A DNA stretch of 64,000 nucleotides from assembly GCF_024436395.1 (NCBI RefSeq), contig NZ_JAFMZO010000002.1, positions 62,001-126,000 of the forward strand, read 5' to 3'. Every line of letters starts with the position of its first letter. Within the stretch, counting starts at the first letter, position 1. Below are positions 27,678 through 36,633 of the stretch, in pieces. The translations under genes were made by a program, and so were the position numbers. The DNA is from Paradesertivirga mongoliensis. Lineage in GTDB: Bacteria > Bacteroidota > Bacteroidia > Sphingobacteriales > Sphingobacteriaceae. The notes under the pieces were generated by a model. The model saw only the letters and a program-made list of their open reading frames with translations. It did not search any database and was not told the origin of the DNA.

Positions 27678-27878
27678 GATGATAAATTTATGGTTTAAAA
27701 ATACGAATAGAATCTATAAAAAGAACGTCTGTTTATATTGTGTCTTAATACTGACCGATGAGCTGGTTGAAATGTCGGGTAGCGTGTTCACCGGCTACTT
27801 ATTCGCAGGTTTGGAGATTGCTGCGTCGGGGCAGGCAATGGCGAGAGGATAACTATCGTGATTACTTATAAGCATGGG

Positions 27879-27920
27879 AGCTTATTGATAAATCGCGGAA
27901 GCTTATTAATAAACTGCAGA
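27879..27920. repeat. Two imperfect 21-bp tandem repeats
   Basis: AGCTTATTGATAAATCGCGG (27879-) and AGCTTATTAATAAACTGCAG (27900-) follow each other directly with a few mismatches. Could be remnants of decayed sequence or a regulatory site. Confidence 0.4.
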
Positions 27921-27997
27921 TTGGGTACTGGTTGTGAGGAAATAGGTTTAACCATAAGCCTCAAATCAATAGACTTTATAACTTGCGCTGAAATCGA

Positions 27998-28032
27998 ACC
28001 AGTTTTGAATCGGTACCCGATTCAAAACTGGT
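27998..28032. terminator. Perfect 16-bp stem-loop after GH9 gene
   Basis: Arms ACCAGTTTTGAATCGG and its exact reverse complement, 3-base spacer TAC. It lies 14 bases after the stop codon of the minus-strand GH9 gene. There is no T-tract on the minus strand, only GGTTCGATTTC, so it is a stabilising hairpin or weak terminator. It resembles the hairpin at 8528-8560 in architecture. Confidence 0.6.
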
Positions 28033-28045
28033 GAATGTAGTTTGT

Positions 28046-30574
28046 TTATTTTACTAAATTCTTAAAAGCTGATCCAAAAATTAAGTAACTGGTATTGCCA
28101 CCAATAGTGCCTTCATTTTGTCCCCAGAAAAATGGCCAGTCGTCGTAGTTTTCGAAATGGTCGGGTTTTCTGAATAATAGGCCCGGAGCAACATTGCCCG
28201 GAATAAAAGAGAAATCTGCCCTGTTATTGCCGTAAAAGACTGCCTTGGGACGTGTAGCACCAACGGTTGCCACTAACGAATAGTTATGATACGGGTGGCA
28301 GCCATACAAGTAGTTAGCTGCTTTAAAAGCATGGCTTTCGTCAATAATATCAGGGAAATGTTTGCTGGCAAAGCAAATTGTGGTACCAAAATTCATCACC
28401 TCTCCGCTACCTGCCCAGTTACCAAGACCAATAGGTACTCCGTATGGATTGTCCTTTTCTAGTCCGCCGATGTATTCTTTGTACTTCACAACATATGGTC
28501 GCAGTTTTTCTTTGAAGGATGCGTCCATATGCGGTATGGCATCCAAGGCCGTAAGAAGAACGATATTCACGTTACGGTCAAGTGCTGGCCATAAAAGTTG
28601 CTGAAATCTGTCTAGGTATTGTTTTTCACCGGTTGAAACATACAATTGAAAATTTGTGGCAATATCTCCTCTCCCGCGCCTGCCTAAGCTATCTTGCGAG
28701 CGGTTTGCAAGTAATTCTGATGACTCTTTTAACAGTCTTTTTGACTGTTGCAATGCCCTGTCCGAAAGATCGTCGTTATAACCCTTCAGCGCCCGGCTTG
28801 CTGCTGCAAACATTGTTGCTGCGTCAAGGTCGAGACGAGGATTACGGCTTGTAAACGCCCACAGGTCATCCTTCACTCCACTTGACCGGCCGTCACCGGC
28901 TACTTCGTAAGGACCCAGTTTGGGATTATAAGGGAGACCGTCGGTCAATGAGGCTGCATCGCCGAGGTGATGGTAATTGTCGAGCACAGAGTTAGAAAGC
29001 GTTTGTGACATGTGGCCTATAATCTCTGCCTGGGCTACCAGGTTCAGGGTTCCATGCTCGATAAACTGCAATACATCCGGCGTTCCATCGGGTCGGTGAA
29101 GATCTACATAACGCTGCTTCTGGTCAACAAAAGTCTGATCGCGCAGGGGTTTAAAATGTTCCCATGTCCGAACGAAGTTTTGCACCACGCTAATGTTCGA
29201 TCCGGTCTCGATGTCAAAATCTCCGGCGTCGAAAAAGCCACCTACGTTTAATCCGGGTATCAGTTCGAGCGCTTTATATTTGGTGTCGGTAGTTGGTCCC
29301 TGCTTATGAAGATCGAAGTGATCGGTGTTGGGCGGAGCCTGGCGATAACCTTCTTTAAAGGGCTCGCCATGCCATACTCTGTAAGCCTCGTTCACGAACA
29401 TATGGTTCATATGTATCGGGATCCATATATCGCTGGTGGCATCAGTGATCTTATCGTAAACGTTGTTTTGTATTAAGAAGTTATTGGTTTTTAGGTTGCC
29501 ATACTGAATGTAGTATATGCCAGGAGTGTTGACAGACGTAAAGTCGAATTTTACATAGTTGTATTTAAAGTAGTTACCCCAGGGTGTAATATTGCCGCTA
29601 AAAACTTTGGTAGCTTTACCATCGTCGCCTATTTTGTATAACGATGATACAGTAAGCGGCTTGTCTTTCTTGTCGAGTTCAATAACAGCAACTTTTTTCT
29701 GCGAAGGGAGATAGCCCACCTGGGAAAAGCCGATATTTGGCTCCCGGATCCAGCCATTGATAGCATTTGGTTCAACTGTCCAGGTCAGGACCTTGCCTGT
29801 TTTTCCCGCAGGAAGTAAGCTGCGAACTACAAACCAACCATTTTGGGCCAGTACACGGCCATCGAAAAGCATAAGATCGGCATCCTGCGAGGTGATTTTC
29901 ACCAGACGTTCAGGTTCATCGGGTGCAAGCAGAAATGTACGCCCGGTTTCAAGGGGAAGCGGATCGATGTATTTGCCGGTCCCTCTGTCGTCGGCAGTTA
30001 TATATCCTTTATATTGCTTTGGTTTTTCGCTGTTGGGCCTTGTAGTGGTATTACCTACAACATAGCGCGGGAACCGGTTATACCGGCCATCCATCAAATA
30101 AGCCTTTTGCCAATATTGTGAGGGTAAAAACTCGAGATTAAATCCAGCACTTCCTTCAAGCGCCTTAGGAACCGGTTTATCAAGGTAAACAGATATCTCA
30201 ACACCTTTACCTTTCGCGGTTACAACCACGCGCGAATCAAAATCGTAATCCTTATACCTCAGCGTGGCCTCAATGGTTTTGGCCGCACGGTTTACCTTTC
30301 GGTTTGATATATCGGGAACAAGATCCCACTGCTCGGGAGTATTGGAGAGTCGCACAGCGCCGCCCTGCGATGTTCTGACGCCATGGTGAATTAATTCTAT
30401 CCCGGCGTTCTTTTCATCGTTAAAACCTCCGGTAAAAAGGTTATTGTACACAAGGACATTAACGCCCTGCGTCTCGAAATACTCAAGATCATTGAGCTTT
30501 AAATCCTGGCTCGAAGCATAATTGAACGCCGCCAGCTGGAGCACTACAACTGATAAAAATCTTAATCTATTCAT
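28046..30574 (-). CDS. Secreted glycoside hydrolase family 9-type protein
   Basis: 842 aa with a signal peptide (LRFLSVVVLQLAAFNYASS). The N-terminal 260 residues form a beta-rich domain. An Ig-like CelD_N domain (about 275-375, GFSQVGYLPSQKKVAVI) precedes the catalytic (alpha/alpha)6 domain. The GH9 motif GGFFDAGDFDI near residue 448 carries the catalytic-base Asp pair and NEGTIGGNTSYLIFG near the C-terminus holds the general-acid Glu. GH9 enzymes usually cut beta-1,4-glucans or act as exo-glucosaminidases; substrate here is open. It is a single gene, without a SusC/SusD pair alongside. Confidence 0.85.
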   Translation of the reverse strand: MNRLRFLSVVVLQLAAFNYASSQDLKLNDLEYFETQGVNVLVYNNLFTGGFNDEKNAGIELIHHGVRTSQGGAVRLSNTPEQWDLVPDISNRKVNRAAKTIEATLRYKDYDFDSRVVVTAKGKGVEISVYLDKPVPKALEGSAGFNLEFLPSQYWQKAYLMDGRYNRFPRYVVGNTTTRPNSEKPKQYKGYITADDRGTGKYIDPLPLETGRTFLLAPDEPERLVKITSQDADLMLFDGRVLAQNGWFVVRSLLPAGKTGKVLTWTVEPNAINGWIREPNIGFSQVGYLPSQKKVAVIELDKKDKPLTVSSLYKIGDDGKATKVFSGNITPWGNYFKYNYVKFDFTSVNTPGIYYIQYGNLKTNNFLIQNNVYDKITDATSDIWIPIHMNHMFVNEAYRVWHGEPFKEGYRQAPPNTDHFDLHKQGPTTDTKYKALELIPGLNVGGFFDAGDFDIETGSNISVVQNFVRTWEHFKPLRDQTFVDQKQRYVDLHRPDGTPDVLQFIEHGTLNLVAQAEIIGHMSQTLSNSVLDNYHHLGDAASLTDGLPYNPKLGPYEVAGDGRSSGVKDDLWAFTSRNPRLDLDAATMFAAASRALKGYNDDLSDRALQQSKRLLKESSELLANRSQDSLGRRGRGDIATNFQLYVSTGEKQYLDRFQQLLWPALDRNVNIVLLTALDAIPHMDASFKEKLRPYVVKYKEYIGGLEKDNPYGVPIGLGNWAGSGEVMNFGTTICFASKHFPDIIDESHAFKAANYLYGCHPYHNYSLVATVGATRPKAVFYGNNRADFSFIPGNVAPGLLFRKPDHFENYDDWPFFWGQNEGTIGGNTSYLIFGSAFKNLVK

Positions 30575-31053
30575 GTTTGGTTAAAAAATAAAAAATACTG
30601 TTTTAAACTCCTGCGGTGAAAAAAGCGGCCCCAGCGAACATATCTGCGATATTGCGAGGCTTAAGAGAATCAATTTGAGGTGCAAGTGAGATATTTACAC
30701 GGAAGAACAATGGCGCAAAAAGAAGTCTTTTCTTCATCAATTTGAGTGATTTTTTTGCTTTTAAGTACTGATACTACAAAGCTAAAGCGGCCTGTTGAGA
30801 ACCGATGTCACATTTGATGAAGGTGATAGAACATATGTATAGATGAACTGGATTAATTCAGCTTTTCAGACTGAACATTATTGGGCGGACATATTGAGGG
30901 AAGGCCTTCCTTCGGCACTTGGCGTATTAGTTACGGCTACTGACGTAGTAAGCGGCATGAGTCAGGAAGTTAGGGAAGACAGCAAGCGAAAAGCCAAGTA
31001 CATCCCAGTTACATAAGTTTGAGGAAGAAGAAACGTTGAGTGCGGATACTCTT
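30575..31053. other. Gene-free interval of 479 bases
   Basis: No convincing ORF on either strand: stops are frequent and no conserved start context was found. The left part must contain the promoter of the GH9 gene. I found no terminator, tRNA or strong repeat. A short minus-strand frame at 30962-31153 overlaps the next gene and looks random. Confidence 0.6.
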
Positions 31054-31899
31054 TTAGTCTCCTCTGCTCCCTAGTACTTCTTTGATTCTTTTTTGGAAGT
31101 CGGATTTTTGCTTCAATAAAATTAAAACTGGAATAAGGAGCAATAATAGGCAAAACCCTAAGTAAGTAAGCTTTTCATAAACAGAAGGATTTGCATTACC
31201 GTTTATAGTTACTTTATTAAACAAAACAGAAACCGAGAAAAGCAGCAAGGTAACAATACCTGCAATTTTGTATACGGTAGAGATTTCAATTTTGACTAGA
31301 ATCTCTTTTTTTGAAATATTTATATTTCCGAAAGCTCTAAAGGTTGAGTTCGTAAGTATGAGTTTATCGCCATCTCGATTTGCGTATCGAATTTTGTTTG
31401 GTGAAGGAAATATGATTAGTCGAGTTTCTTTCTTTTGAATATCAGAGATCCTCTGGTCGATTTCCTGAATATTTAAATCGGTCTGAATTTTCATCCTCTT
31501 AGTGTTTAGCCGAGTCATATTGAAAACCAGATCGTCGGCTACTGTCCGGTTTTTATATTTCCCAGTGGCATATTGGTTAACCTTTTCTCGGATATATACA
31601 AAGAAAAAGATATGAAGAGCAAAGAATAGAATAGCGAAAGTGATGTTTACGGTTGTAATTATAGGGCTGTGTCCAGAAATTATCAGAATTATTTTAAGAG
31701 CTATAATTGCGGCAATTATGAAGAGTGCGACTCGGACGTAATGGGTTTTCTTGGAAAGAAGCAATAATCCGCAAGCGATATATACTAAGTTATAGGCTGT
31801 ATCAAATAAATGATAATCTGGAAGTTGAAAGGCATGCTGTTTCACATTGTAATATCTAAATACAATACTAACAAATAGGACCATAAAACGTCCAATCAT
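31054..31899 (-). CDS. Hypothetical multi-pass membrane protein
   Basis: 281 aa from the ATG at 31899, which has AAGGA seven bases upstream; an in-frame ATG at 31941 has no such site. About six hydrophobic helices: four in the first 115 residues, then a cytosolic part of about 100 residues (NRTVADDLVFN, RISDIQKKETR), then two more helices near the C-terminus. I do not recognise a family. It is the last chromosomal gene before the prophage repressor and could also be a prophage cargo gene. Confidence 0.65.
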   Translation of the reverse strand: MIGRFMVLFVSIVFRYYNVKQHAFQLPDYHLFDTAYNLVYIACGLLLLSKKTHYVRVALFIIAAIIALKIILIISGHSPIITTVNITFAILFFALHIFFFVYIREKVNQYATGKYKNRTVADDLVFNMTRLNTKRMKIQTDLNIQEIDQRISDIQKKETRLIIFPSPNKIRYANRDGDKLILTNSTFRAFGNINISKKEILVKIEISTVYKIAGIVTLLLFSVSVLFNKVTINGNANPSVYEKLTYLGFCLLLLLIPVLILLKQKSDFQKRIKEVLGSRGD

Positions 31900-31941
31900 C
31901 AAAATTCCTTTTGGAAAGGCTGCGGCGTGGGGAGGGTGCAT

Positions 31942-32413
31942 AAAAAATCTTGTTTAAAGTGAGGTGTACAAAGCTATCGAACGACAATTATTCGATCTTG
32001 TAATGTAGTTCGATGTGTCCTTTTTGTTGCCATTAACATTAAAGGTCTGCGATGATGACGGCTACGATGCACTTTATTTTAGCCCGGCAAAAAGCATTGT
32101 TAAAAGTAAAAAAATTTCAAGAATAACGTTACCGCCGTTTTTGTAATAGGCTACGTTGGGTCAGTATCCTTCTTTGCAGGTTGGGATCACAACGCCGCTG
32201 GCCGGCGAGCCGTAGGCCCCTGTGCTCCTCAGCCGCCTCCGTCATGCAGTCAACCAGGCCCAGGATGTTCACGCCCGCGCCAAATGCAAACAAAAAAGCC
32301 ACTCTTCCGATTTGGAGAAGTGGCTTTAGCTGTACACCCATCAGGTGATATTTTAATCGCTAAACCGCTGATTTTCAACGCTCATATAAAGCACTGCGAA
32401 GTAATTGCGAAGT
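31942..32413. other. Interval with GC-rich block left of the prophage repressor
   Basis: No well-supported gene. A GC-rich stretch (about 32185-32285) departs from the AT-rich neighbourhood, with a 70-codon minus-strand frame of doubtful reality (32129-32341). Different frames of this stretch give peptide-like pieces, as in a decayed gene end. The prophage left attachment site might lie here but no duplicate can be tested, because the right end is outside the window. Confidence 0.45.
32292..32326 (-). terminator. Terminator of the HTH repressor gene
   Basis: Stem AAGCCACT with AGTGGCTT, partly paired inner stem, followed on the minus strand by TTTTTTG. Located 88 bases after the stop of the repressor gene. 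Confidence 0.75.
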
Positions 32414-32779
32414 TTATACCACTTTCAGCCCCATTTTATTAGCCAGCACATGTAGCTGCTTTATAAATTCCCCGAGATCCTGAGCTTTACTCATCGGGTA
32501 CTCTACCTGGAAAGAAATACTCGCTCTTCGCTCATATTCCGCAGCAGTTTCCTCAAAAGCCAGGTCTTTGGTTGGCTTTATTGGAGGATTGATTTCTGAA
32601 AAGAAATTATGCCCCAAGGCCACCGAAAAATCCCAAAGCTGGTGAACGGTCCAATCCTCCTTTTTGTAATAATTATAGATGTTGCGTTCGGCTGTGCTTA
32701 ATTCTTGTGCAAGTTCGGGAGCGCTTTTTTCTACGGACTTTGCAATTACTGCAACTCTTTTACCAATATGAGGCTTCAT
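32414..32779 (-). CDS. Prophage HTH repressor-like protein
   Basis: 121 aa from the ATG at 32779 (a longer frame starts at 32800). The first 70 residues form an XRE/Cro-like helix-turn-helix: MKPHIGKRVAVIAKSVEK, then APELAQELSTAERNIYNYYKK as recognition helix region. The C-terminal half is helical and probably dimerises. It is divergent to the phage early genes across an operator region, the usual place for a lysogeny repressor. Confidence 0.75.
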   Translation of the reverse strand: MKPHIGKRVAVIAKSVEKSAPELAQELSTAERNIYNYYKKEDWTVHQLWDFSVALGHNFFSEINPPIKPTKDLAFEETAAEYERRASISFQVEYPMSKAQDLGEFIKQLHVLANKMGLKVV

Positions 32780-32840
32780 TTGGCAAAATTGGTAAAACAT
32801 TTTCGCTTGTAAATCAATTACTTATGTAATTTTAATGCAT

Positions 32841-32909
32841 AAAACTGTAAAATACTTGCAGTATTCGCCAAATATTTACAGTTTTACACTTGTGATAAGG
32901 AACACAAGT
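32841..32909. promoter_or_regulatory. Prophage operator region with three dyads
   Basis: Three inverted repeats lie between the divergent regulators: AAAACTGTAAA at 32841-32851 with TTTACAGTTTT at 32875-32885 (23-base gap), AATACT tgc AGTATT at 32851-32865 inside it, and ACTTGTG with CACAAGT at 32888-32909 (8-base gap). A -7-like TACACTTG occurs at 32885. They are candidate binding sites for the HTH repressor. Confidence 0.6.
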
Positions 32910-32945
32910 ATAGGCACAACAATAAAGGTAAACAATCACATTAAA

Positions 32946-33164
32946 ATGGGACTAACGAAAGCCTCTTTAAACAAGATTAAAAAGCACCTACCTCGGCCAT
33001 GGGTGGATACCCTGGCAAATGAGTTTGAGATATCAGATTCAATGGTCGTGAAAGTGATGGCGGGTAGTAGAGTGAAAAAGGATTTGGTGGTGAAAGCGAT
33101 CGAGATGTCGAAACTCCCTGCCGCCGAAAAAGAACAATACACCTACAAAGTTTTGAACGATTGA
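32946..33164 (+). CDS. Small phage DNA-binding regulator
   Basis: 72 aa from the ATG at 32946. Contains a compact helical segment with the HTH-like stretch EFEISDSMVVKVMAGSRVKK, similar to small Cro/Ner-type regulators. It is the first gene of the rightward early operon, facing the repressor. Likely a Cro-like switch protein. No specific family name. Confidence 0.6.
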   Translation: MGLTKASLNKIKKHLPRPWVDTLANEFEISDSMVVKVMAGSRVKKDLVVKAIEMSKLPAAEKEQYTYKVLND

Positions 33165-33165
33165 T

Positions 33166-33738
33166 ATGAATCTGGTGGATAACAGACAATCACTCCCTCC
33201 TGGACTAGTGGACAATGCAGTTGAATTCTTCATTCACCAGCACGAAATTAAATGCCTGTATCTGGGTAATGTATACACGTTCGATCAGCTTCCTGAATTT
33301 GTGGTGGCGATAGTTGAACAGGATATGCTTTCTAACCCGAAAGCGATGCAAGCCCTTGCCAGCTGGGATATCACCGATCCACTTGAACAAATGCGGCAGT
33401 ACATTGCCTGCAGGTTTGGCGGCTTTGATAATAATCCGGATATCTCAACCAAAGGCGAGGTTCTCCCGGCCGAGTATGTGGATTGCGGCCGTCGTGGTAA
33501 ATGCCCTTACGAGGGGAAACTTTGCAACTCTATCCAGTTGCCCCACGGCTTACTTACTAAGCGAGAAATCGAAGTGCTTAAAGAAATCGGTCTAGGATCG
33601 TACGATAAAGAAATCTGCGAGAAACTTTCAATTACTCAGGATACGCTGAGAACTCATAAAGAACATATTTCAACGAAAGCTGGGATAGAACGCAAGCCGG
33701 CACTTGCAGTTCTCGCTTACAAATTAGGATTGATTTAA
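33166..33738 (+). CDS. LuxR-type transcription regulator
   Basis: 190 aa; its ATG lies one base after the stop of the preceding regulator, so the two are coupled. The C-terminal 60 residues are a LuxR HTH: LTKREIEVLKEIGLGSYDKEI followed by LSITQDTLRTHKEHI. A Cys cluster CGRRGKCPYEGKLC near 108-121 precedes it and could bind a metal. There is no receiver domain. Probably an early or late gene activator of the prophage. Confidence 0.8.
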   Translation: MNLVDNRQSLPPGLVDNAVEFFIHQHEIKCLYLGNVYTFDQLPEFVVAIVEQDMLSNPKAMQALASWDITDPLEQMRQYIACRFGGFDNNPDISTKGEVLPAEYVDCGRRGKCPYEGKLCNSIQLPHGLLTKREIEVLKEIGLGSYDKEICEKLSITQDTLRTHKEHISTKAGIERKPALAVLAYKLGLI

Positions 33739-33794
33739 AAACAAAAAAGTCCCGCTCGGCAAAAGCAGGACTCTAAAATTAAATTTTTGAACTG

Positions 33795-34160
33795 ATGATT
33801 CAACAAGCTGAACAAGTGCAGGCGGCAATGGTTTTGCCAAATGTAAAATTTCTTCCTTCCGAAATTATTCAAAAACTTTCTTCGCTTTGCGAGAACAGAA
33901 ATCACGCTTTAAATGCGTATCCGCATGCTAAAGGTGCTGCCGAAAAGTTCGCGACTATTGCTTACATCCGGGTATCGTTAAACCATGCCCGCGGTTGCCT
34001 TAACCCGAAAGACTCGGCGAAAATCTGTTTAAACCTCGAATTGCTTTTCAACCGAATTGCACCATCAGCCACTTCTTCACTTTGCAAAAATTACTTCAAG
34101 CGGCTTAACCCGCTAATGGATAACTGTCGCGCTTACTTAAACCGGAGGGCTCAGGTATGA
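33795..34160 (+). CDS. Hypothetical phage protein
   Basis: 121 aa, basic, mostly helical, rich in Cys, Asn and Lys (GCLNPKDSAKICLNLELLF). Its last codons overlap the next start by 4 bases, so it is in an operon with the 86-aa gene. Family unknown. Confidence 0.6.
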   Translation: MIQQAEQVQAAMVLPNVKFLPSEIIQKLSSLCENRNHALNAYPHAKGAAEKFATIAYIRVSLNHARGCLNPKDSAKICLNLELLFNRIAPSATSSLCKNYFKRLNPLMDNCRAYLNRRAQV

Positions 34161-34417
34161 ATATCGAAGCAGTTGCCGATATGCTGAAATCCTACGCCTT
34201 GCAGGGCGATTTGATCAACAACCTGGCGGATACCATTAAATGGCACAGTCACAATCCGCAATTACAGCAGATCCTCGAAAGCAGGATACAGGAAATTAAG
34301 CGTGACCAGGACGAAACCTTCCGCTTGCTTTCTGAGGAGTTTCTGGATCTGGACATCATAGAAATCATTTCAAGTATTAAAGAACCCTGCCCGGCTTTCA
34401 GGAGCGGCAGAGGCTAA
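34157..34417 (+). CDS. Hypothetical helical phage protein
   Basis: 86 aa, all helix by appearance, acidic in the second half (FLDLDIIEIISSIKE). Overlaps the previous stop by 4 bases. No family recognised. Confidence 0.6.
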   Translation: MNIEAVADMLKSYALQGDLINNLADTIKWHSHNPQLQQILESRIQEIKRDQDETFRLLSEEFLDLDIIEIISSIKEPCPAFRSGRG

Positions 34418-34572
34418 AGTCTTCACCGGAATAATTGGTTAGTTAAAAACAAAGCAGCGCTGGGGAGCGCCTGAGTTTGGAAAAGGGAAATCCGGTGCCG
34501 GTGCCGGAGCATTTAAGATGAGGAAATGGTAATCCTAAACTTACCTCGATGAGGATGCCGGTTGATGTTCTC

Positions 34573-34633
34573 AGTCCGCAGGACTTTAAGCTCGTTCTTT
34601 TTTTCACTCCCGGTTCCCGTGAAGGCCGGGAGT
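34573..34633 (+). promoter_or_regulatory. Two hairpins before the small membrane gene
   Basis: AGTCC gca GGACT at 34573-34585, then an 8-bp stem ACTCCCGG/CCGGGAGT with a 12-base loop at 34606-34633. Between them lies a T-rich run. They lie in the 248-base gene-free interval 34418-34665, which otherwise shows only a short GCCGGTGCCGG repeat, and may form an attenuator or a processing site. Confidence 0.45.
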
Positions 34634-34665
34634 ATTTCACTCTAAAAACCAAAAATCTAAATATT

Positions 34666-34821
34666 ATGAATCAAGCAAACACCATCCTATTCTGCCTGGC
34701 AGCATTATTTATTATAGGTGTAGGTATTGGATACCTCATCAGCTACCGCGATAAACATAAAGACGATCGTGAATACCAAAACTGGAAGAACACCACCAGG
34801 AAGGGAGCCAGCAATGTATAA
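34666..34821 (+). CDS. Small single-pass membrane protein
   Basis: 51 aa from the ATG at 34666, with a hydrophobic helix at about residues 5-25 (ILFCLAALFIIGVGIGYL) and a charged tail SYRDKHKDDREYQNWK. It overlaps the next gene by 8 bases. The longer frame from 34549 is unlikely because it crosses a hairpin. Confidence 0.6.
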   Translation: MNQANTILFCLAALFIIGVGIGYLISYRDKHKDDREYQNWKNTTRKGASNV

Positions 34822-35131
34822 TTTTTTCCCGATTCCAGAGAGCGAAGATGTGCGGGTTGTATGCCCAGAGTGTAAAGTGAAGCAGAACGGCATAGTAAAG
34901 TATGCAAACGGCCCTATCTGGGTAACACAAGACCAAAAGGCCGATGTTTCACGAGTTGCTTACACAAACGTTATCGAAGGCACACCATACATTCTCTGCT
35001 GTATATCCAGCTGTCAACATTTAATTGCTGGCGATGAACTCGAAGAAGCCACCCGTCACGTTGTGAAGTTCCCTTCCGACTTGCGGAACCCGCCTTACGC
35101 TATCCTTTCGCAATGTAAGTCATCACACTAA
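34814..35131 (+). CDS. Phage zinc-ribbon-like protein
   Basis: 105 aa starting MYNFFPIPESED with AAGGGAG 7 bases upstream. Two Cys pairs, CPECK near 16 and CCISSCQH near 74, could bind one zinc. Function unknown; probably a nucleic-acid-associated early protein. Confidence 0.6.
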   Translation: MYNFFPIPESEDVRVVCPECKVKQNGIVKYANGPIWVTQDQKADVSRVAYTNVIEGTPYILCCISSCQHLIAGDELEEATRHVVKFPSDLRNPPYAILSQCKSSH

Positions 35132-35143
35132 TTTTCACACACC

Positions 35144-35512
35144 ATGACCAAAGAAGAGCTAAATTTCAATTACATCTACGGCACCATATTCAGCGCCGAT
35201 ACCACGGCCGAATATGCCGAATCGCTGGCTACCATTTTAAACGAGCAGGGACAAAACTACGAGCGCAACCTGGCCGAACAAGCGGGTAAAGCTTGTACTA
35301 AGCTGGGCAACGCCCTCCGCCGTTTATTAACCAAAAACATGAACGACGAGCAGAAAGCCATTGCGCTGGCTGCGGTTGATCATCATAAGGATTTGGTGTA
35401 TGATTTCTTTCTGCTCGACTGCAAGCAACAGCAACGGGTTAAAGGGCTGATAGCGAAGATGAAGAAGGAAGCTGCTTCGATGGAAGTGGTTAGAGAGGAG
35501 GTGGCAGCATGA
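35144..35512 (+). CDS. Hypothetical helical phage protein
   Basis: 122 aa, hydrophilic, helical, with a Cys-Lys-rich centre (LLDCKQQQRVKGL). Overlaps the next gene by 4 bases. No family recognised; part of the early operon. Confidence 0.6.
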   Translation: MTKEELNFNYIYGTIFSADTTAEYAESLATILNEQGQNYERNLAEQAGKACTKLGNALRRLLTKNMNDEQKAIALAAVDHHKDLVYDFFLLDCKQQQRVKGLIAKMKKEAASMEVVREEVAA

Positions 35513-35898
35513 CGAGAATAAATCGGAGAGCTTTAATCGACGGCCACACGAAACCGGAATTCGGCAACCAGGATCACATCAAAATAATAAAGCAAGCGGA
35601 AGAATGGGTTAAGGACTTCAAAACGGGAATGGTCGACGTTTACGATTCACGTTGCATCATCGACCTCACGGTAAGTTTAAAATTTAAATGCCCTTGCTGT
35701 AATGGATGGGTAAATGAAGACTTTGAAGCAGATGATGTCGATAGTTACACAGACGTACAGGATGTTTTTCGCCAAAATAGAAACTCATTTTTTACATGTG
35801 GAGAGTGCAACAGCAAGTTCAAAATCATAAATGACAGAGAGTTGGTGTTACATCATAATACCCGAGAACTGGCACTACCTCAAACCGCTCAATCCTAG
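35509..35898 (+). CDS. Zinc-ribbon phage protein
   Basis: 129 aa with two CxxC knuckles, CPCCNGW near 63 and CGECNSKF near 97, forming a likely four-Cys zinc ribbon. It precedes the DnaB-N-like gene by 3 bases. Probable DNA or RNA contact protein of the replication module. Confidence 0.65.
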   Translation: MTRINRRALIDGHTKPEFGNQDHIKIIKQAEEWVKDFKTGMVDVYDSRCIIDLTVSLKFKCPCCNGWVNEDFEADDVDSYTDVQDVFRQNRNSFFTCGECNSKFKIINDRELVLHHNTRELALPQTAQS

Positions 35899-35901
35899 CC
35901 C

Positions 35902-36630
35902 ATGCTATCCCGCACCTACATCGAACGAGCCATACTTGGCGCATGCCTTTACTGCGACGGTTTTCCGCAGGTGGCGCATATTCTTTCGGCTAAAAACTTC
36001 ATCTCGTCTGCCGAGCACAAAAGCAGGGAGCTGTTTGAGGTGATGGCCAGTCTTTACCCCCACACTCCTATCGATCTGGTAACCGTGAGCGCCAAATACA
36101 AACAGATGCATCCGGTTGAAAGCGAACAAATGCTGATGCACTGGATTTTTGAGACCGCTAACGAAAAGGTGAACGCCAACGCCAATGTGATCAGCTGGGC
36201 TTTTACGCTGCTTCAACTGGATATCAATAATAAGTTTCGGGCGAAGCTGCAAGAATGGCGCGAAGTGCGAATTGCCAATCACGACCATGTGGAAGCTGCT
36301 TCGCTGCTCGAAATTCTCGAAGCTTCTAATGAGCCGGAAACGGTTTTCGATATGGTGGAGAATGCGATGGCCTATTTCGAGCACCATAACATGGAGGAAG
36401 AACTGGAAGGCACCCGCGAACTCTTCGGTCAGGTGAGCGACAAGTGCCGCAACATCAAAAAGGTGGAAAGCATTAAGGTGGCCCTGAAATACTTAATGAG
36501 CGTTACCGATTGCAGCAATAACCAGGTGAAACGCGAATGCAATGTTTTTGCCCAGGCGATTGCGGATATGATTAGTACAGGTGCTACTAATCCGAGATAT
36601 ACTGAGGCTGTGGAATTAATACTGAAATAG
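35902..36630 (+). CDS. DnaB helicase N-terminal domain-like protein
   Basis: 242 aa. The first 100 residues follow the DnaB N-terminal pattern: SRTYIERAILGACLYCDGF, FISSAEHKSRELFEVMASLY and PIDLVTVSAKYK. There is no Walker A, so the helicase core is missing. It may be a primase-binding or helicase-loading subunit working with the DUF3987 ATPase encoded next. Residues 130-240 show no known domain. Confidence 0.75.
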   Translation: MLSRTYIERAILGACLYCDGFPQVAHILSAKNFISSAEHKSRELFEVMASLYPHTPIDLVTVSAKYKQMHPVESEQMLMHWIFETANEKVNANANVISWAFTLLQLDINNKFRAKLQEWREVRIANHDHVEAASLLEILEASNEPETVFDMVENAMAYFEHHNMEEELEGTRELFGQVSDKCRNIKKVESIKVALKYLMSVTDCSNNQVKRECNVFAQAIADMISTGATNPRYTEAVELILK

Positions 36631-36633
36631 GCT

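Larger units (their letters stand above)
27678..28045. other. Gene-free 368-base interval
   Basis: No coding region on either strand. It holds two 21-bp tandem repeats (27879-27920) and a perfect inverted repeat (27998-28032), described separately. The promoter of the DUF2911 gene must lie in the left part. Confidence 0.6.

Noticed and set aside
32129..32341. Minus-strand 70-codon ORF in the GC-rich patch
   Set aside because: Overlaps the likely terminator of the repressor gene and has no domain or start signal; kept only as a possible remnant.
33745..33780. Hairpin after the LuxR-type gene
   Set aside because: Stem has a mismatch and is followed by no T-tract; not firm enough to call a terminator.
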